From contig JAYGXS010000010.1 in the NCBI GenBank assembly GCA_036362985.1, positions 6,879,840-6,943,839 of the forward strand: 64,000 nt of DNA, in the 5' to 3' direction. The notes beneath the pieces were generated by a model. The model had not been told where the DNA came from. It did not search any database and saw only the letters and a list, made by a program, of their open reading frames with translations. The position numbers and the translations under genes were made by a program. This document shows positions 29,641 to 42,240 of this stretch, one piece after another. Numbering within the stretch: the stretch's first letter is position 1; each line of letters opens with the position of its first letter. This DNA comes from Ligula intestinalis. Its lineage: Eukaryota > Platyhelminthes > Cestoda > Diphyllobothriidea > Diphyllobothriidae.

Positions 29641-32059
29641 AAGCCACAGAGTGTGGTTATGTGTCATCACCTCACACCCTTCCCCCGGGCAGCCCACCGC
29701 TGTGCTCATTGGAGCAGTAATCGCCTAGGCGTAAACGTGTCCCCACTGCAAAGCTAAGCCCTTGGCGCGTCAAACGCCCTGCTTCCATGGCCGTATCGGT
29801 CTCCTCCCACATACATTACGTGGCTTCGTTGAACGACCGCCACCCAATCGTTAAGCACCCCGGTGAATGGGCACGTGCATTGTCTATCTAATGCAAGTAA
29901 TCTATAAGAGTCTTACCAACCAACCGGACGTGGACGTTCACCGGTTGTCTTCATCAGCTTGGATGAAGTTAAGGAGGCGCGTGAGCTCATACTCCCATTT
30001 GCTACGCTTTTTGCAATGAAAGCATGCATGTCAGCTATTGATACAATTATAAGAGCATAAGAGTATACGAATATATTGCTTAGAAGCGTAGTAAGGTATG
30101 TTCGTGACCAAGCAGCAATAATAGTCACTGCATTTTCGATTTTTGTCAGTACCGTTTGCTATCGGCATCATGGGAATTTCGGTTAATTCGCTCACCAATT
30201 TGGAAGAAATGCTTCATGTTGCATTGCTTGAAAATATAAAGAGCGTCATGGTAGGAATTGTTTACATATCCCACCACCTAACACGACACCATAATCGAAA
30301 CAGCAATACCTAATTTGATCGAGGACGCTAGATTTTACCAAAGCCTAGACGAAATGAAGTCTCTACTGAGGTTTAGTTGCGGTCGCATGTGCCGGAAAGA
30401 TAGTTAAGTTGTTGTCAACTACATCATGTATCGTCAGATAGTTTTGATAAACCATGAATTGCGTCCGTGATCTTATGGTGCACGCTTGGGATCGTAGTGT
30501 TGTAAACTTACTTCCGGTTGAGCGAATCACGCTACGGACTTGTATTTCAGAGGATGAATGCTAGAAACTCGAATTTCGCCAGGAATGTCGCATTGCAGAG
30601 ATAGTTGGCACTTCATTATGAAAACAAGTAATTTTGTTGTGGGTTACAGCCATAGTGTCCTGAACCATGCAAAGTTATTGGCATTTTACTAGAAGATGAT
30701 GTGACGACTGGAACAAGAGCTTTATTTACCTGAGGTAACGGATTCCGACAGGAATCCTTAATCATAGGTAGATGGGGCTAAAACATGCACAGGTTGCACA
30801 CTATTTATAATTAGCAGTGGTCATCTGCATGCGGACTATACTTATGCACTTCTTAAGTCACCGTTTTGGGTCCTAATTGATGCGCTCCTGGCTTGACACC
30901 ATTTGCCACAATTGCCTTGTCAGCGTCAGATGGGCGTCTGGTAATTGCGCGACGATTGGCATTTTCCTTAAAACAAAAATTACTTCCCCTTTTGGAGTTC
31001 AAACTTTTACTATGTTCGGACAACATAGTATAACAACGAAAATGAAATATTACATTCCATCACAACAGAGCTGTCCGCAAGCTAGCACATTAGCGAAAAA
31101 AACCCTCAGCAAAGTTAAGTCCAGTACTGCAACTTGAAGATGATATTTATTTCTGGAAACAGAAAGTAATCCGACGATAAACAGTGAGAAGTGGGATTCT
31201 TGGAATATGTTATAAAAAGAGTTGAAAAGGTTTTGATCAAATAAACAGCATTCGGGAAACGGTATAGTGTATCATATTAGTTAACAGGTAGGGGCTTTAT
31301 TGGCCCCCCATTTTACTTCACTTTTGCGCCGTGTTAATAACGCAGGTTAAGGAGCAGAAGCAGCATGAGGACAGGTAAAACAATACAAAGAAAATGGCAT
31401 GTATGAAAGGGCACATAAAATAGCAATTGTGTCTGTTAAACACGGCAACCTTCCCTCTCATCAAAGAAAACGCAAAAGCTGACACTATTTGTAGCTCCGA
31501 GAAGTCATAGTAATTTCCATGGTGGGTTGTGAAATAGGAGATGCTATAACTTACATACAACTGGAAAATTAATATCTAAAATAAAAAAAGGTTAAATAAA
31601 ATTTAAAAAATCTGTAAACCTAGGATAAACAAATAAACAAACGAAGATTAGCGGTGCTTTAATAGTTTCACAAGGCAGATGTGGGAAATGTGACCAAATG
31701 CGTACTGTTCAAATCATTCAATTCAATGTTAAATTATTAAGAAGTGTGTTCAATATGGAAGGTCAGAAACGGCTAACTAAAAGCCTGGGGTATTTAAACT
31801 GGTGCAGTGTAGTTTGCTTAATGTGTTGACTGCGCATATTCCAAATTTCTGTGGTTGGTACGTATATGCTGCCATGCGCTGCAGTCAGTTAACTCAAATG
31901 TTCGTCGCTAAGTCTGACTTCGTAATCATGTTTGTGGATGGAAAAAGCCAGTTTATTGCACGCACAGTGCTTGAGGATTTATTGCATATGCAAGTATATC
32001 CCAAGGTGCTTACCGCAGCACGGAACACCTACGATAGTGAAATAACAATAAAGGTTGAT
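29641..32059. other. No recognisable gene
   Basis: A GC-richer stretch at about 29665-29900 stands out from the AT-rich surroundings but encodes nothing I recognise. Small frames at 29913-30128, 30877-31137 and 31318-31560 have no domains. A 96-codon plus-strand frame at 31802-32092 leads into the LINE RT and may include its decayed upstream part. Confidence 0.35.
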
Positions 32060-33236
32060 AAGGCACCGATGCAATCCCGGCCAAGCTGCTAAAGGAGCTA
32101 GCTTCTGAAATGGCCAAGCCGCTAGCTCTTATCTTCAAGGCGTCATTTGTTACGGGCTGCCAACCATCTGATTGGAAGACAACGACGATCACCCCACTTT
32201 GCACGAGTGGAAGCCGAGCGTCCGCATATAATTACAGGCCAGTGAACCTTACCTCCATCTGTTGCAAAATAATGGAAAAAATAATAATGAAGGCGTTGAT
32301 GCAATTCCTCGAGCAGAATCACTTCCTTTCCGATGCCCAACATGGTTTTCGCAGTGGAAGGTCCTGTCTCACGAATGTGCTATTCTCACTTGATAGCTGG
32401 ACCAAAGATCGTGACATGGGCAAAACGGTGCATTCAATTTACATTAACTTCAAAAAGGCGTTCGATACCGTTCCTCATCAACGCCTGCTGCACAAGCTGC
32501 TCAGTGCAGGCGTTCGCGGGTCCCTCTTCCTATGGATCCAAATATTTTTGGCAGGACGCTCACAAAGAATCAAAGTCGATCGCCAGCTGTTCTCGGGTTT
32601 ACCTGTTGTGAGTGGCATCCCACAGGACTCAGTTTTAAGGCACGTATTGTTCTTCGTTTTCATCAACGACTGTGTCGGGGATCTAGACTGTAAGCCACCT
32701 TGTTCGCCGATGACATCAAATTATGGAAAGTCGTCCAAAATACGGCAGACGAAACCATCTGCAAGCCAACTCAAACAGATTGGAGGACTGGTCGAAGCTT
32801 TGGCTAATGCCTTGTAATGTTAGTCAATGTAACCTTCCTCAAATCGGCAGTTGTAGAGCATCCTGCACGAAATCTATTCTTTAAATGGTACTCCGCTGCA
32901 ACAAGTTGAGAGTCAGAGGGACTTGAGTGTGTGGATAACTTCTTCACTCAAACCAACGCTGAACGGTACGAAGGTGGCGAAGTCGGCCAGATCTATTTTA
33001 CAGCTGATTAGACGAGCCTTTATGGGGTTTGAAAAAGACAGCTTTTCCATAAACTTTGGAAGCTTTATTCAGCCGCACCTGGAGTTCGCTATACAGGCAT
33101 GGAGACCTTGGACTATCAAAGATTGTACTGTCTTAGAGAAGGTCCAGAGGTGAGCGACAAAGATGGTCAAAAGTCTAGGCACATTGCCCTCTGAAAGCAG
33201 ACTGTCCATTCTCGACCTATTAAATCAGCAGTCTGA
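32060..33236 (+). mobile_element. CR1-like LINE RT, broken
   Basis: The plus strand reads AIPAKLLKELA, then an open frame with FVTGCQPSDWKTTTITPL, YNYRPVNLTSICCKIMEK, AQHGFRSGRSCLTNVLFSLD, FKKAFDTVPHQRLLHKLL and VVSGIPQDSVLRHVLF. A frameshift near 32690 precedes LFADDIKLWKVV. The fingers and palm are well kept, although motif B (PQGSVLGP in active elements) reads PQDSVLRH. The thumb region follows at 32923-33153 (SSLKPTLNGTKVAKSARS, SFIQPHLEFAIQAWRPW). It breaks off near 33236 before the C-terminus. Confidence 0.88.
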
Positions 33237-33339
33237 ACATGCAAAAAGGTTCATCGAGAAAAAAATTACTCATTATCCACGTCTGTGAGCAGTCCATATT
33301 TATCTTTATATGGAAGGAAAATAGGATGCACATGGCATT

Positions 33340-34150
33340 GCTATCGCACGTGTTGAGTAGTCCGAAAAGAATAGTTCTGATAAATTCCTCACTCAAACCA
33401 TCTACTCAGTGTGTAAAGGCAGCTAAACGCGCGACACAGGTGCTGTTTGCGATAAGGCGGGGATTCGTAAACATTGACAAGGAGCTCTTCAGGAAAACCT
33501 ACGGAGCGTTTGTTCGGTCCCACTTGGAGTATGCTGTCCAGGCCTGGCGTCCGTGGTTTAAGAAGGATTATCTGCACCTGGAACGAGTGCAGGCGAGGGC
33601 TACGAAGATGGTCAAGAATCTTGGTCATCTGCCTTATGAGGACAGACTGACCGAACTTGATCTTTTCCCTCTTAATTATAGGCAACTCCGCGGGGACCTC
33701 ATAAAAACCTACCGAATTGTTAGAGGCCGAGACTGTGCCCTAGAATTTGATGATTTCTTCGAATTTGCTCGGACTGACCATCTGCGAGGTCATCCTTTTA
33801 AACTACAGAGGAAACCGGCCCGTGTCGACGTTCGACGAAACGCCTTCTCTCAGAGGGTCATTGGAGCGTGGAACGGACTCCCGGAAGATGTGGTCCTCTC
33901 AGATACTGTTGAAATTTTTAAACACAAACTTGATTCTCATTTGCTGAGAAACTGTGGCAGATATAATGAACAAAGTGTCAGTAGCAGCACCTTGCAACTG
34001 GCTCACACTTATCGCTGATGTTAAGCCTACATTTGTACATTTGTATTATGTACTTTTGTTACGGTGGACCTATTATGCGATTTTGGTTATGAATAGGGAG
34101 CTCAAGGGCGAAAGCCTTCTTCCCTTAATAAAGTGACTTAAAGTGACTTC
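33340..34150 (+). mobile_element. CR1-like LINE thumb/C-terminus, second copy in tandem
   Basis: The frame contains INSSLKPSTQCVKAAKRATQ, RSHLEYAVQAWRPWFKKDYL, LGHLPYEDRLTELDLFPLNY, HLRGHPFKLQRKPARVDVRR and FSQRVIGAWNGLPEDVV, ending at 34018. It repeats the thumb region at 32923-33236, so it is a separate 5'-truncated insertion of a related element placed directly behind the first. The 3' end at about 34120-34150 carries the short tandem 'aaagtgactt', like the microsatellite ends of CR1 LINEs. Confidence 0.88.
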
Positions 34151-35110
34151 AATAATAAAACAGTGTCGCTTCTTTTAGCAAAAAGTCGTTCAATGACAGT
34201 GAAATGTCTATGGCTAGCGCAGGGCATTTTTAAATTAAATAGAGTTTTTGTGAATGCGTACATAGAGACAAGATACAGTAGGTGGTATAACTTATGAAAT
34301 TCAGGGAATTTTACAGGTGACACCCTGATTCTCAATTGAACGTATGTTTGTTACCAAACAGCCCAACGTTCGAGTATGTATTCCAACATTGTTTCACGAG
34401 AATTGCTAGCTATTTCTTTCACTTCTGCATTGCTTGGGTTACGTTTGACTACGGTGACCAGATTTTAGCCTAATTTTGCCGATTGTAAGGTCACAGGATT
34501 AATATATTTCATCAAGTCGTGTGCGGCCATACCGGTCAATGACAAATAAATTAAAATTGAATCACTAGGTGCAATCGTAAACATTCCATTTTTTGTACAC
34601 CAAGAAAAATTTCCGTCAGCCATCTTTCTGTGAATTATTTTGTGATTTCGATCCTGATGAGGTTCAAATCCTTCTTGAAATACTAATTAACTTTAAACAC
34701 GGCGTTCAATAGCGTAGAGCATTCCTTTGATATCAATAAACTTTGGAATTGCCCTGTTTGGTCGTAAGTACGCTGATCAGATGCAAACACCTTGCTAGTA
34801 AACACAATAAAAAACCTCAAGTTTATGTTAAATCACCCACTTTAATTTGTATCTTCACATTTCAACGGATCTACAATCTGCTGTATATAATATCTGCAAG
34901 GAGAACGACACTGTCGTTTGTTCTTTTGAGCACGCTCTCGTCAGACTGTCAGACACCAGGTCGAATATTCACTTCAAACTTCGTGCTGAGAATACTAGGC
35001 TGAATTACATGAAATTGCTGCATCCCTATTGAGTACTTTCATATTCGATTAAAAACAGCAAAAGACGGTGTTTTCACTTATTATACGCCGTGCCAACCTA
35101 TAATTTGAAA
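34151..35110. other. No recognisable gene
   Basis: AT-rich sequence; small frames at 34743-35032 have no recognisable domain. Confidence 0.35.
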
Positions 35111-35482
35111 GGTCCTCGTTAGCCTGTGCTGTCAAATTTGACGCATACGGTATTCAACTTCGAAATAAAAGTCTCAGTTAATGCAGAAGGGTTGTCGAGC
35201 ACCGCATCAATTTGTTTGTTGTTCTGACTTTCCATTGGCAGTGACCAAAACGTCCTTGAAAATAAGCAACAATTAAATGGGAACAGGAACCAATCAGTCG
35301 TCATACGGGAGGGAAATGAGCAAGGAAAAGGCAGTGAACTCATTCGTCACCAGTGTCAGCTGTGCGAATGCCTGTGGATAAGGCTGTATGCCGGCGCCAG
35401 GTCGATTGATGGATTGACTGAATTCACTGAAAGTTAGACGGAGTGACGCATTGTCGTAAGTAGTGGCCAACACCCACAAGAC
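35111..35482 (-). mobile_element. PLE 3' end, minus copy of a head-to-head pair
   Basis: The minus strand reads YDNASLRLTFSEFSQSINRP and YPQAFAQLTLVTNEF (the end of the PLE ORF), then the 3' UTR with 'gacttt--attggcagtgac' and an A-rich end (NNKQIDAVLDNP in translation). The neighbouring plus-strand copy at 35483 has matching tail sequence (NKQIDPVLGNP). Confidence 0.6.
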
Positions 35483-35880
35483 GGATCATGAGTTTACTTT
35501 CACAACTGCGAAGATAAGCGCCCAGCCGAGCAGCAGACAAGCCAAGAATTAATTGAAGCCTGGACCTAGGATGCGAATTCAGTTAACTGATCGATGGATG
35601 TGGCGCCAGCATTCATCGATCTCCGCAGGCGTATTCGCACGACCGACATTGGTGGCTAATGTGTTCAGGCCTTCTTGTCTTCCCTACCTTAGCCCTTATA
35701 ACGACCGAGTAATTCCTGCCCCCTATCACTGCTGCTTTGTTTCGCAGACGATTCTATCTCTGACGATAGACTCCAACATGAGCCTGAAAATGCAGAAAAA
35801 TAAACAGATTGATCCCGTACTCGGTAACCCCCTTCCTCAGTTATGCAGATACCACGAATGCGAACGTTTTCATTAATATG
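35483..35880 (+). mobile_element. PLE 3' end, plus copy of a head-to-head pair
   Basis: The plus strand reads FTFTTAKISAQPSSRQAKN, a stop, LKPGPRMRIQLTDRW and then the PLE tail with 'tctctgacgatagactcc' and 'gaaaaataaacagattg'. Compared with the copy at 1533-2180 only the last ~60 codons and the UTR remain. It starts where the minus-strand copy ends. Confidence 0.65.
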
Positions 35881-36924
35881 TAAAAGTTTCATTTGATTAA
35901 CATACGTGCCTTCCATGGTGGTCATGTGTCGCTACATAATGCCGCGCATTCGCAAATGACGTCCGGCACACTTTGCATTTGAGGAAGAGCACGACCCACA
36001 GACCGGTTTCCCGATGACCAGCTCCAATGGCTGCACTAGGTTACTTTCGCTCTGGGGCCGACGGGCAAACTAGCAATGTGGCTAACCCCGGGAGGCAAGT
36101 ATACATCTCGTCTACGACCCATATGCATGCAGTTGTGGTGGTTTACTGGTGAAGAGCGGCGATGTATATGAGACCATTGAGACTTTAATTTAGCAGGTTT
36201 ATCATGCAGAACATGATTCAATTGAATGAGAAAACACCAAAATCGCCTTTCTGCCTTAAACAACCGATGTGCGCGATTCCAAAAGAATCGTATATAACTA
36301 GCAAAAAATAATCCCTAGGGTAATTCTGTTCACCATTAACGGTTTCATTACAGCCTACATATATTTCACAGAGCTCATATTCATCAAATTAGTTGGACGT
36401 GTTTAACGGACTTCCAGGTTTATACTGCCCTAGTCTACTGGAAATAAATAAATGCTGCAAAATTGGGACATCGACGTTAATAAATTATAACATTAATACA
36501 GCAAAAGGCTATCAACTAACTGCGGCAGACAGCATCATCCAGTGTGTTTCCTGAATTTAAAAAGCGAAAATTGTTTTATTGGGCGATGTTAATTGACTGA
36601 TTATTTGTCAGTTCGCTCAAGACGCATTTATCTGGGAAAAACTTGACATAAAGAGGCCAACTCCATTATTTTACTTAAAGTTCCGCATACCTCACCAAAG
36701 TTAGCAAACATCTGCTTTTTTTTTCCAACATATCCATCGAAAGTTATGAAATGACCTATAAGCTGTAAGAGCACGTGTGCCATCGCAATTTTCCTAAACC
36801 CAGTCAAAAAAGCATCATTATAATATACATATATGAGTACTGCATTTTTGTGCATGATTGTAAGCACAATCCTGTCATAATACATATCGATATGAAGTGG
36901 ATCCGACAAAGCAAAGGGAGACCG
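35881..36924. other. No recognisable gene
   Basis: Minus-strand frames at 35689-35925, 36036-36263 and 36628-36909 carry no conserved motif. Confidence 0.35.
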
Positions 36925-37060
36925 GAATGGCCATTTCTGGCTTATTAGCCACCATCAGCCAGTCATACCCAATCTAGAGGGTTGGGACCCCCGAGATTTG
37001 AACCCGGGACCTTCGGTCATTGTGTTCAGGACACTACCTCTAGTCCACGGGTCCCCTGCT
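36925..37060 (-). mobile_element. tRNA-derived SINE
   Basis: On the minus strand 37055-36984 is a 72-base tRNA-like head. It has a seven-pair acceptor (GGGACCC/GGGTCCC), an A-box-like 'tggactagagg' and a B-box 'ggttcaaatct'. The T stem (CCGGG/CTCGG) folds, but the anticodon stem does not, so it is not a working tRNA. A body 'ccaaccctctagattgggt' with 'gtggctaataagcc' follows, as in a SINE. Confidence 0.7.
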
Positions 37061-37061
37061 T

Positions 37062-37763
37062 TGTCGGTATGCATATCCTGTCTGTGCTCCTTGCTGTCCA
37101 TTTATGTCGTTAGTTTTGCTAGCAGCCACAATTACAACGGTCGCAAGTACAGTTTAGTCCTTTAGCCCCAACCCAAGCCTCTCCAACAACACACTTAGCG
37201 CTCCATGAAGATCCGCCACTCAAACGTAGGCTGTTTTCACGTTCTTTCGTTTCATTTTGCTCTCCACCTTGTTTTCTTCCTCCCTCTTCCCTTACACAAC
37301 CTGCTCTGTTTTCCTTTTCACCACTGCACCCATCCCACCTCAGACGACTGACAGGCGGTGATCTGTTGCCATGCCTTGTAGGGTTGCCAGATGACGGGAT
37401 AACTTACAAACCGCAGTCAGTCCAGTCTGTCTTTTTGTGGTGGGTGGCTATTTTATGGCTCCTTCTTAACGTGACCTTTATGACGCTCCCAGTCGGGAGA
37501 TTACTTAGCGAGACGCTCTTTTAATAATAATAATAATTTGTGTATTTAAGGCCAAATGGGCCTTGTCGTTACAAACTTAGTACTATCGTGAAAATAAAAA
37601 TAATGATGATAAACAGTGAAGTCTTACAAAATAATTGTCATCGGCAGCAAAAAACTCCTAAATCGGTGGATGAGTTCAGCGGGCCACCGAGTTCAAAAAA
37701 ACTTTAGGAGAAAATCTGCCATGAGGTATACTTAGCCGCGGTCAGTTTGAAGGCGAAACATAA
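37062..37763. other. No gene; short (TAA)n tract
   Basis: A 'taataataataa' tract at 37521-37538 is followed by 'aaggccaaatgggcc', which looks like the 3' end of a non-LTR element whose body I cannot see. 37540-37763 would be the 3' flank of the two-helix membrane gene. Confidence 0.4.
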
Positions 37764-40122
37764 TCAGCTGAGGACATCGCATCTTCCGTATGCATGGGTC
37801 TGCTCGATACGGAGATTACAATCGTTGTCCATTGGCAGGATTTTGATAATAAGATGGGAGGTTGCAGATGTCTGAGGTGGGTCGAGGCAGCTGGAAGCTG
37901 ATTGCAAAGCACCATCGTCATTCAAGTGCATCGGCAAGTGCGACTCATTCTTGAACGCCGCAAGCATTTAAACAGCGCTTGGTAGTGCAGGCAGGCCAGC
38001 CGAAATTGACTGGAGACTGAAAGTGCTATTTCCGGCTAACTTGGTATCGTCACACAGTCATACCCAATGCCCAAGCGTAAGGCCTTTCCTGCTGTGCAGG
38101 CTCGACTTCCGCTGACACCGCGATCTATTTGCAATTGGGTCAAATAAAAATACTTTTTAAATGAGAGCAGCCAAAATGTGGATACCTCATATGGGATTTC
38201 GACGCGCGTAACAGCAGCTTGAATATAGGCGCAACAAACGCTGCAGCCCGCAGTAATAAATAACAATACGCCTACGATGAAGATGGGTAATCCGCGGCCA
38301 AAATGCCTACAAAGAATGGACAAAAGGCAATGTGAGCATCTTTTCTTTTCACAAAAGTAGCTCATTCTCCCATTTGAACGCATATTTAGAATTCAAAAAA
38401 ATACGCCATGTAACCCCGGCTTTATTTGCCGATCGAAGTGAATATGTAATTCTGGAAAGCAGTCCAGAAGTCTAAGATGTGATTGCTGGAACAATGCGTC
38501 TATTTGAAAGAGCCGCAAGTCTTTGTTCTCAGGCCCACAGCCAAGCACCGAGCCCAGCCACTCGCAGCTGAAAAACGCCCTACTGAGACATTGTCTGGGC
38601 AGGAGAATCAGTCACTTGGGCCCAGCAATAACAACTCGGACGACAGCCAACATTGTTGTTGCAAAAGTATCAAGCCTACATCCAACACGGACAACGAAAT
38701 CACGGCAATCTCTGACTCAAATCAGCCTACACCACACTAATTATGGCACCCAGTGGTGCTTACGCGAGCTGATAAGTATGAGCTTGAACAGAGTATGAGA
38801 ATTGAGGAGAATAAGAAGAATACTCGATCGCTGGAACAATATGCTTATTCGCCTGACGTTTAGATATTCGTCATGGATTCATCCTAAGACACATGAGTAA
38901 GAAAACTGAAGTAGAAACGGTTAATGCATGCATAGAAGTTTGCAGTATTTATAGGATACAGTCATTACTGGCTACGCGTGCAACTTCGTCAACCAGTGCT
39001 TGCGCAAACGACATAGCCAACAAAAGTGCACCGACCCCAACATTTGGCGAGCGATCCGGTGCGTCAAAAACGTATCGGAAGCAGTCGGCCGCCTTCTCGC
39101 ACCACTTGGAGTTGGAGTTGCACACAGGCCAGATGCAACCATTAGGGCATTAAATAATAAGGCCGAAAGGCCCACTGCCACGGCAAGAAACACCTGGGGT
39201 TGTCTACAGGATCAGGTGCAGTTGCAGTCAAACCAAATTTGTCGAAAAACTGGCAGAGTTCTCAAGACACGAATTGCCGAATACGCGGCAGCAGTGTGGC
39301 AAAATGATGCCAATTCTCAAGTTGCGGCTCATTCGACGAGACTCGGCCACACGTTCAAAATTGATGAGGCCGAAATTCTCGCACGAGGTGACAATCGGGT
39401 GAGCCGAGAACTACTTAAGTCATCGTTCACGGGCCTTCGATCCCTGAGCAAGTGCAACGATTTGCCCAATCCTTATTTAGTGCTGAGACTCAAATTGGCC
39501 AAAGCAAGTCGTCACTTGAGGAACGGGCTTCCTCCTATTTTCCTCTGACGCTCGTTGTATTCCACACTCGAATTTTCTTTGCCTTCGTATTATCCTTCTA
39601 CCTAACGCCCGATAGGCAAGATAAACGTTTATGGCTCTGTTTAGTGAGTCAGTCAAAGACCACCTTTCCAACAGCAATCTAGCCATTTTTCAGTTGTTCA
39701 GCAAACAGGAATAGCCACTCAGTTACTCTAACGATGTTTACTGAGAGATTGTCTGAAACATCAGCCTCAAAATAACCAGTCCATATCCTCGTACCTTTTT
39801 CTTCGTCATCTTTGGTAAATGGTTAAAACGATGGAAAAAGATCTCTTATCATTTGGTAGTAAATAACGCCCTCTAAATTATTGGCGCGGGAGAACTACAT
39901 CAAGGTGCATACAAACATAGTATATACCAATCAAAAACAAATTTCAGCATTTTGATTGACATCATACCGGTCATGGTCCCTGTCTGAAGAGTCAGCTTTA
40001 GATTTGGCTAGCAGGATACTGCCATCAATGGTTAAGCAGATGCCAATGATGAGATACAAAGCACATGCGAGCTTGATGCAAAGGTGATGCGCGTCGGCAA
40101 GGCTGTGTCCACAGGATGCCAT
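37764..40122 (-). CDS. Small two-helix membrane protein (tetraspanin-like), predicted
   Basis: Three coding exons on the minus strand, 40122-39968, 38306-38186 and 37949-37764, join in phase (2, then 0) to 153 residues. Exon a begins MASCGHSL after a good acceptor (ccttcctttcag) and holds helix 1 (IKLACALYLIIGICLTIDGS), then a charged loop KSKADSSDRDHD. Exon b holds helix 2 (LPIFIVGVLLFITAGCSVCC) with a GCxxCC end, like TM2 of tetraspanins. Exon c gives a polar tail (CLDPPQTSATSH) and a stop; its acceptor (gttcaag) is weak, so the tail is least certain. A PLE (38818-39545, opposite strand) sits in the intron. The first exon and its flanks are duplicated at 51553-51707 with reading frame and donor kept, which supports it being real coding sequence. 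The family is not firmly identified. Confidence 0.5.
38818..39545 (+). mobile_element. PLE nuclease end, plus strand, with an inverted 3' block at its head
   Basis: 38818-38965 is the PLE 3'-terminal block in inverted orientation (compare 19413-19570). From 38975 the plus strand reads the end of the ORF: VNQCLRKRHSQQKCTDPNIW, NVSEAVGRLLAPLGVGVAHR, VLKTRIAEYAAAV, STRLGHTFKIDEAEILARGD and KASRHLRNG. Two compensating frameshifts scramble the first half of the GIY-YIG core, and the conserved EH reads EY. Dead copy, within the intron of the membrane-protein gene and opposite to it. Confidence 0.85.
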
Positions 40123-41168
40123 GGCTTAAACTGAAAGGAAGGCCAGAAGTAAACAATCAAGGAACACCTAAGAGTCATGTTTGATCATTCAAAAGTGACA
40201 CAATTCGATCAACCACATGCAGTACATTATCTATCTCACAAAATGTGGAGATCGAAATTTCAGTGGATGTTCTGACACGAATTTGAGTTTGGCTATTTTA
40301 ATAATCGAAAAGATCATATGAAACACTCAATGATGCCAACTAGAAAAGGGTAGAATCCTAGGCCTTTTGGAGACCTGATAGAAAATGTGCATAACGGTAT
40401 TTTAATTCTAATTTGATTCGGTCATTTACCTTGTCTTACTTCTAACCTGACCAAAAACCATGAAATCAGCCGATTTCTCATTGCGTGAGTTTCAAGTTAA
40501 GCGGTTATAAGTATCCAGAGATGTATTTGCCAAAACATTCCTCAAAAAGCAGACTATGCTAAATTGTCCCACTTTCTGTTTGAAAGTAGACCTCTTTGGC
40601 TTATGAAGAAGAAGGGTTTTCTGGGCATTAAACATATCATTAGAAAGCTAAAGGTTAATTTATTGCTAACATTTACTTCCCAGTCCCTATTACGTAACGG
40701 ACTTTAAGTAATCCTTTCACAGATTGATTTTAAGCAGCTGGTCCATATGAACTGCTTCTTCGCCTTTATACCTGAATGGCTTTACTTGCTAAGCCATTAT
40801 AAAATAAACATCCTCCTTCCGCAAGCACTTAGAAAAATAAATATTTTAAGCATCTAAAGATTAGGGAAATTATAAAGAAGGTGCATGCCAGTTACACTTA
40901 CTTATCTACGCTTATTTTTTAAATGGCCTCACATAAATGTTATATGCGAAATGTGATAAAATTATCCTTTGCATTACTGAACAAAAAGAAAAAAATAGTG
41001 TAAAATTCTCCAACTTTTGGTTAAGAATTTGTTGTACTAATTATCTAAAAATATAAGTTACCAACTCCCGCCTCGCGCCACTGACAAATATATTTGCTTA
41101 GGAACACAAATCTCATTTGAGCATTGTACGTAAATAGATGAAGCATGCAATAAGTTACGTCGACTTAC

Positions 41169-41404
41169 CTTGGCAGTCCAACAGAGTGCTGTTACCTCGC
41201 CGAGCATACACGGGTGTAATATGAGTCAGGAGGAGGGGTCTGTGCGGCACCTAATTCTCCCGAAGTAGCCTTCGACTCGCAAAGGTCTAAGAATAGAATT
41301 GCACGGTAAAGCTTGGCTTGTGTGTCCGTGACGGTTCTTGAAAATGTGTGGGCGTCTGTTGTGCTGCGTTTTTCTACCTTCGAGCTACCAGGGCTTTCAC
41401 ACAC
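41169..41404 (-). other. Possible 5' untranslated exon of the membrane-protein gene
   Basis: A strong donor (GCCAAG|GTAAGT at 41169) ends this segment, and the coding exon at 40130 begins with a good acceptor, so a 1-kb intron is likely. The frame inside (70 codons) changes mostly at amino-acid level between the two duplicated copies, so it is probably not translated. In the copy at 52777 the same donor reads AAATCAGT and is lost. Confidence 0.4.
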
Positions 41405-41771
41405 GCCTAATCATGTACTCTGCGCGTTATCGACCTACTTGCCGCGTCACATGCGCGTTTGCTTAAAGGTGGCGGCAGCCGAGTGATTTTTTACCCCACA
41501 GCCAACACAGCACATCTAGTTAACCCAATTGTAAAAACAATCGCGGCATTCAGGGCGAGTAAAATTCGTCAACTAAACTAACCAAATCTGCCAAACCTCC
41601 TTAATAATTATGTCAGCCTAGTAGTCATTCTGGTGGATTTTAGATGATTGGTTAAAAAAATTCTGCTCAGGCAGTCAACGTGATGTTCTGTATTTATGGA
41701 AGCCATAAGAGCGGCAAATTTGGGCGGGTAATGTTGATCCAAGTGCGATTAAACTCACAGTGTGAAGCGTG

Positions 41772-41935
41772 GCATTCGTAGCTCAAGAAGGTAGAACGTT
41801 GGCTTGTGTATATGGCTTTCCTTTCTATGCGGGTTCGAATCCCACCGAATGCAGTGAGTTTTTTTCATAATTGAGTCAGCTATATTAACCAAGTCTGCAA
41901 AACCTCTTTAAAACTTAGCACATCCACATTTTTGT
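41772..41935 (+). mobile_element. tRNA-related SINE, copy 1
   Basis: An 82-base tRNA-like head (41772-41853) has a seven-pair acceptor (GCATTCG/CGAATGC), an A-box-like 'tagctcaagaagg' and a perfect B-box 'ggttcgaatcc'. The body reads 'gtcagctatattaaccaagt' and 'caaaacctcttta'. The same unit lies at 53356-53520. Related tails without a full head occur at 43065-43160, 54370-54465 and 54635-54740, so this is a SINE family. The head is ~10 bases longer than a normal tRNA and the anticodon arm is unclear. Confidence 0.72.
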
Positions 41936-42161
41936 ATCTAGGCGGCTGGTATTTGAAGGCAGCATTGTAAAGCTACTTGAGCTTACTAAATGTGTTCAAA
42001 TTCCTTCCGTCTTCCCAGACTTTTGATTTAGGTGAACACAACCACTTGCCACAAATTCTTACCATCTACCTTTGACGCACAGGGTGTCATCCAAGGTGAG
42101 GTTTAAGCATTTTGAACGCTGCGATCAGTAGGCTTACTTGAGTATAGAACACGATTGATGT

Positions 42162-42240
42162 TTTCGGAAGTAGCCTTGGACTCGTAAAGGTCTAAGAATA
42201 GAATTGCAGGGTAAAGCTGGGCTTGTGTGTCCGTGACGGT
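42162..42240 (+). repeat. Secondary 75-base duplication inside copy A
   Basis: The stretch 'cggaagtagccttggactcg' to 'tgtgtccgtgacggt' repeats 41260-41338 and sits exactly where copies A and B stop matching. Copy B has a PLE at that point. Confidence 0.8.

Noticed and set aside
36984..37055. Functional tRNA on the minus strand
   Set aside because: Acceptor and T arm pair, but the anticodon stem does not form and a SINE-like body follows.
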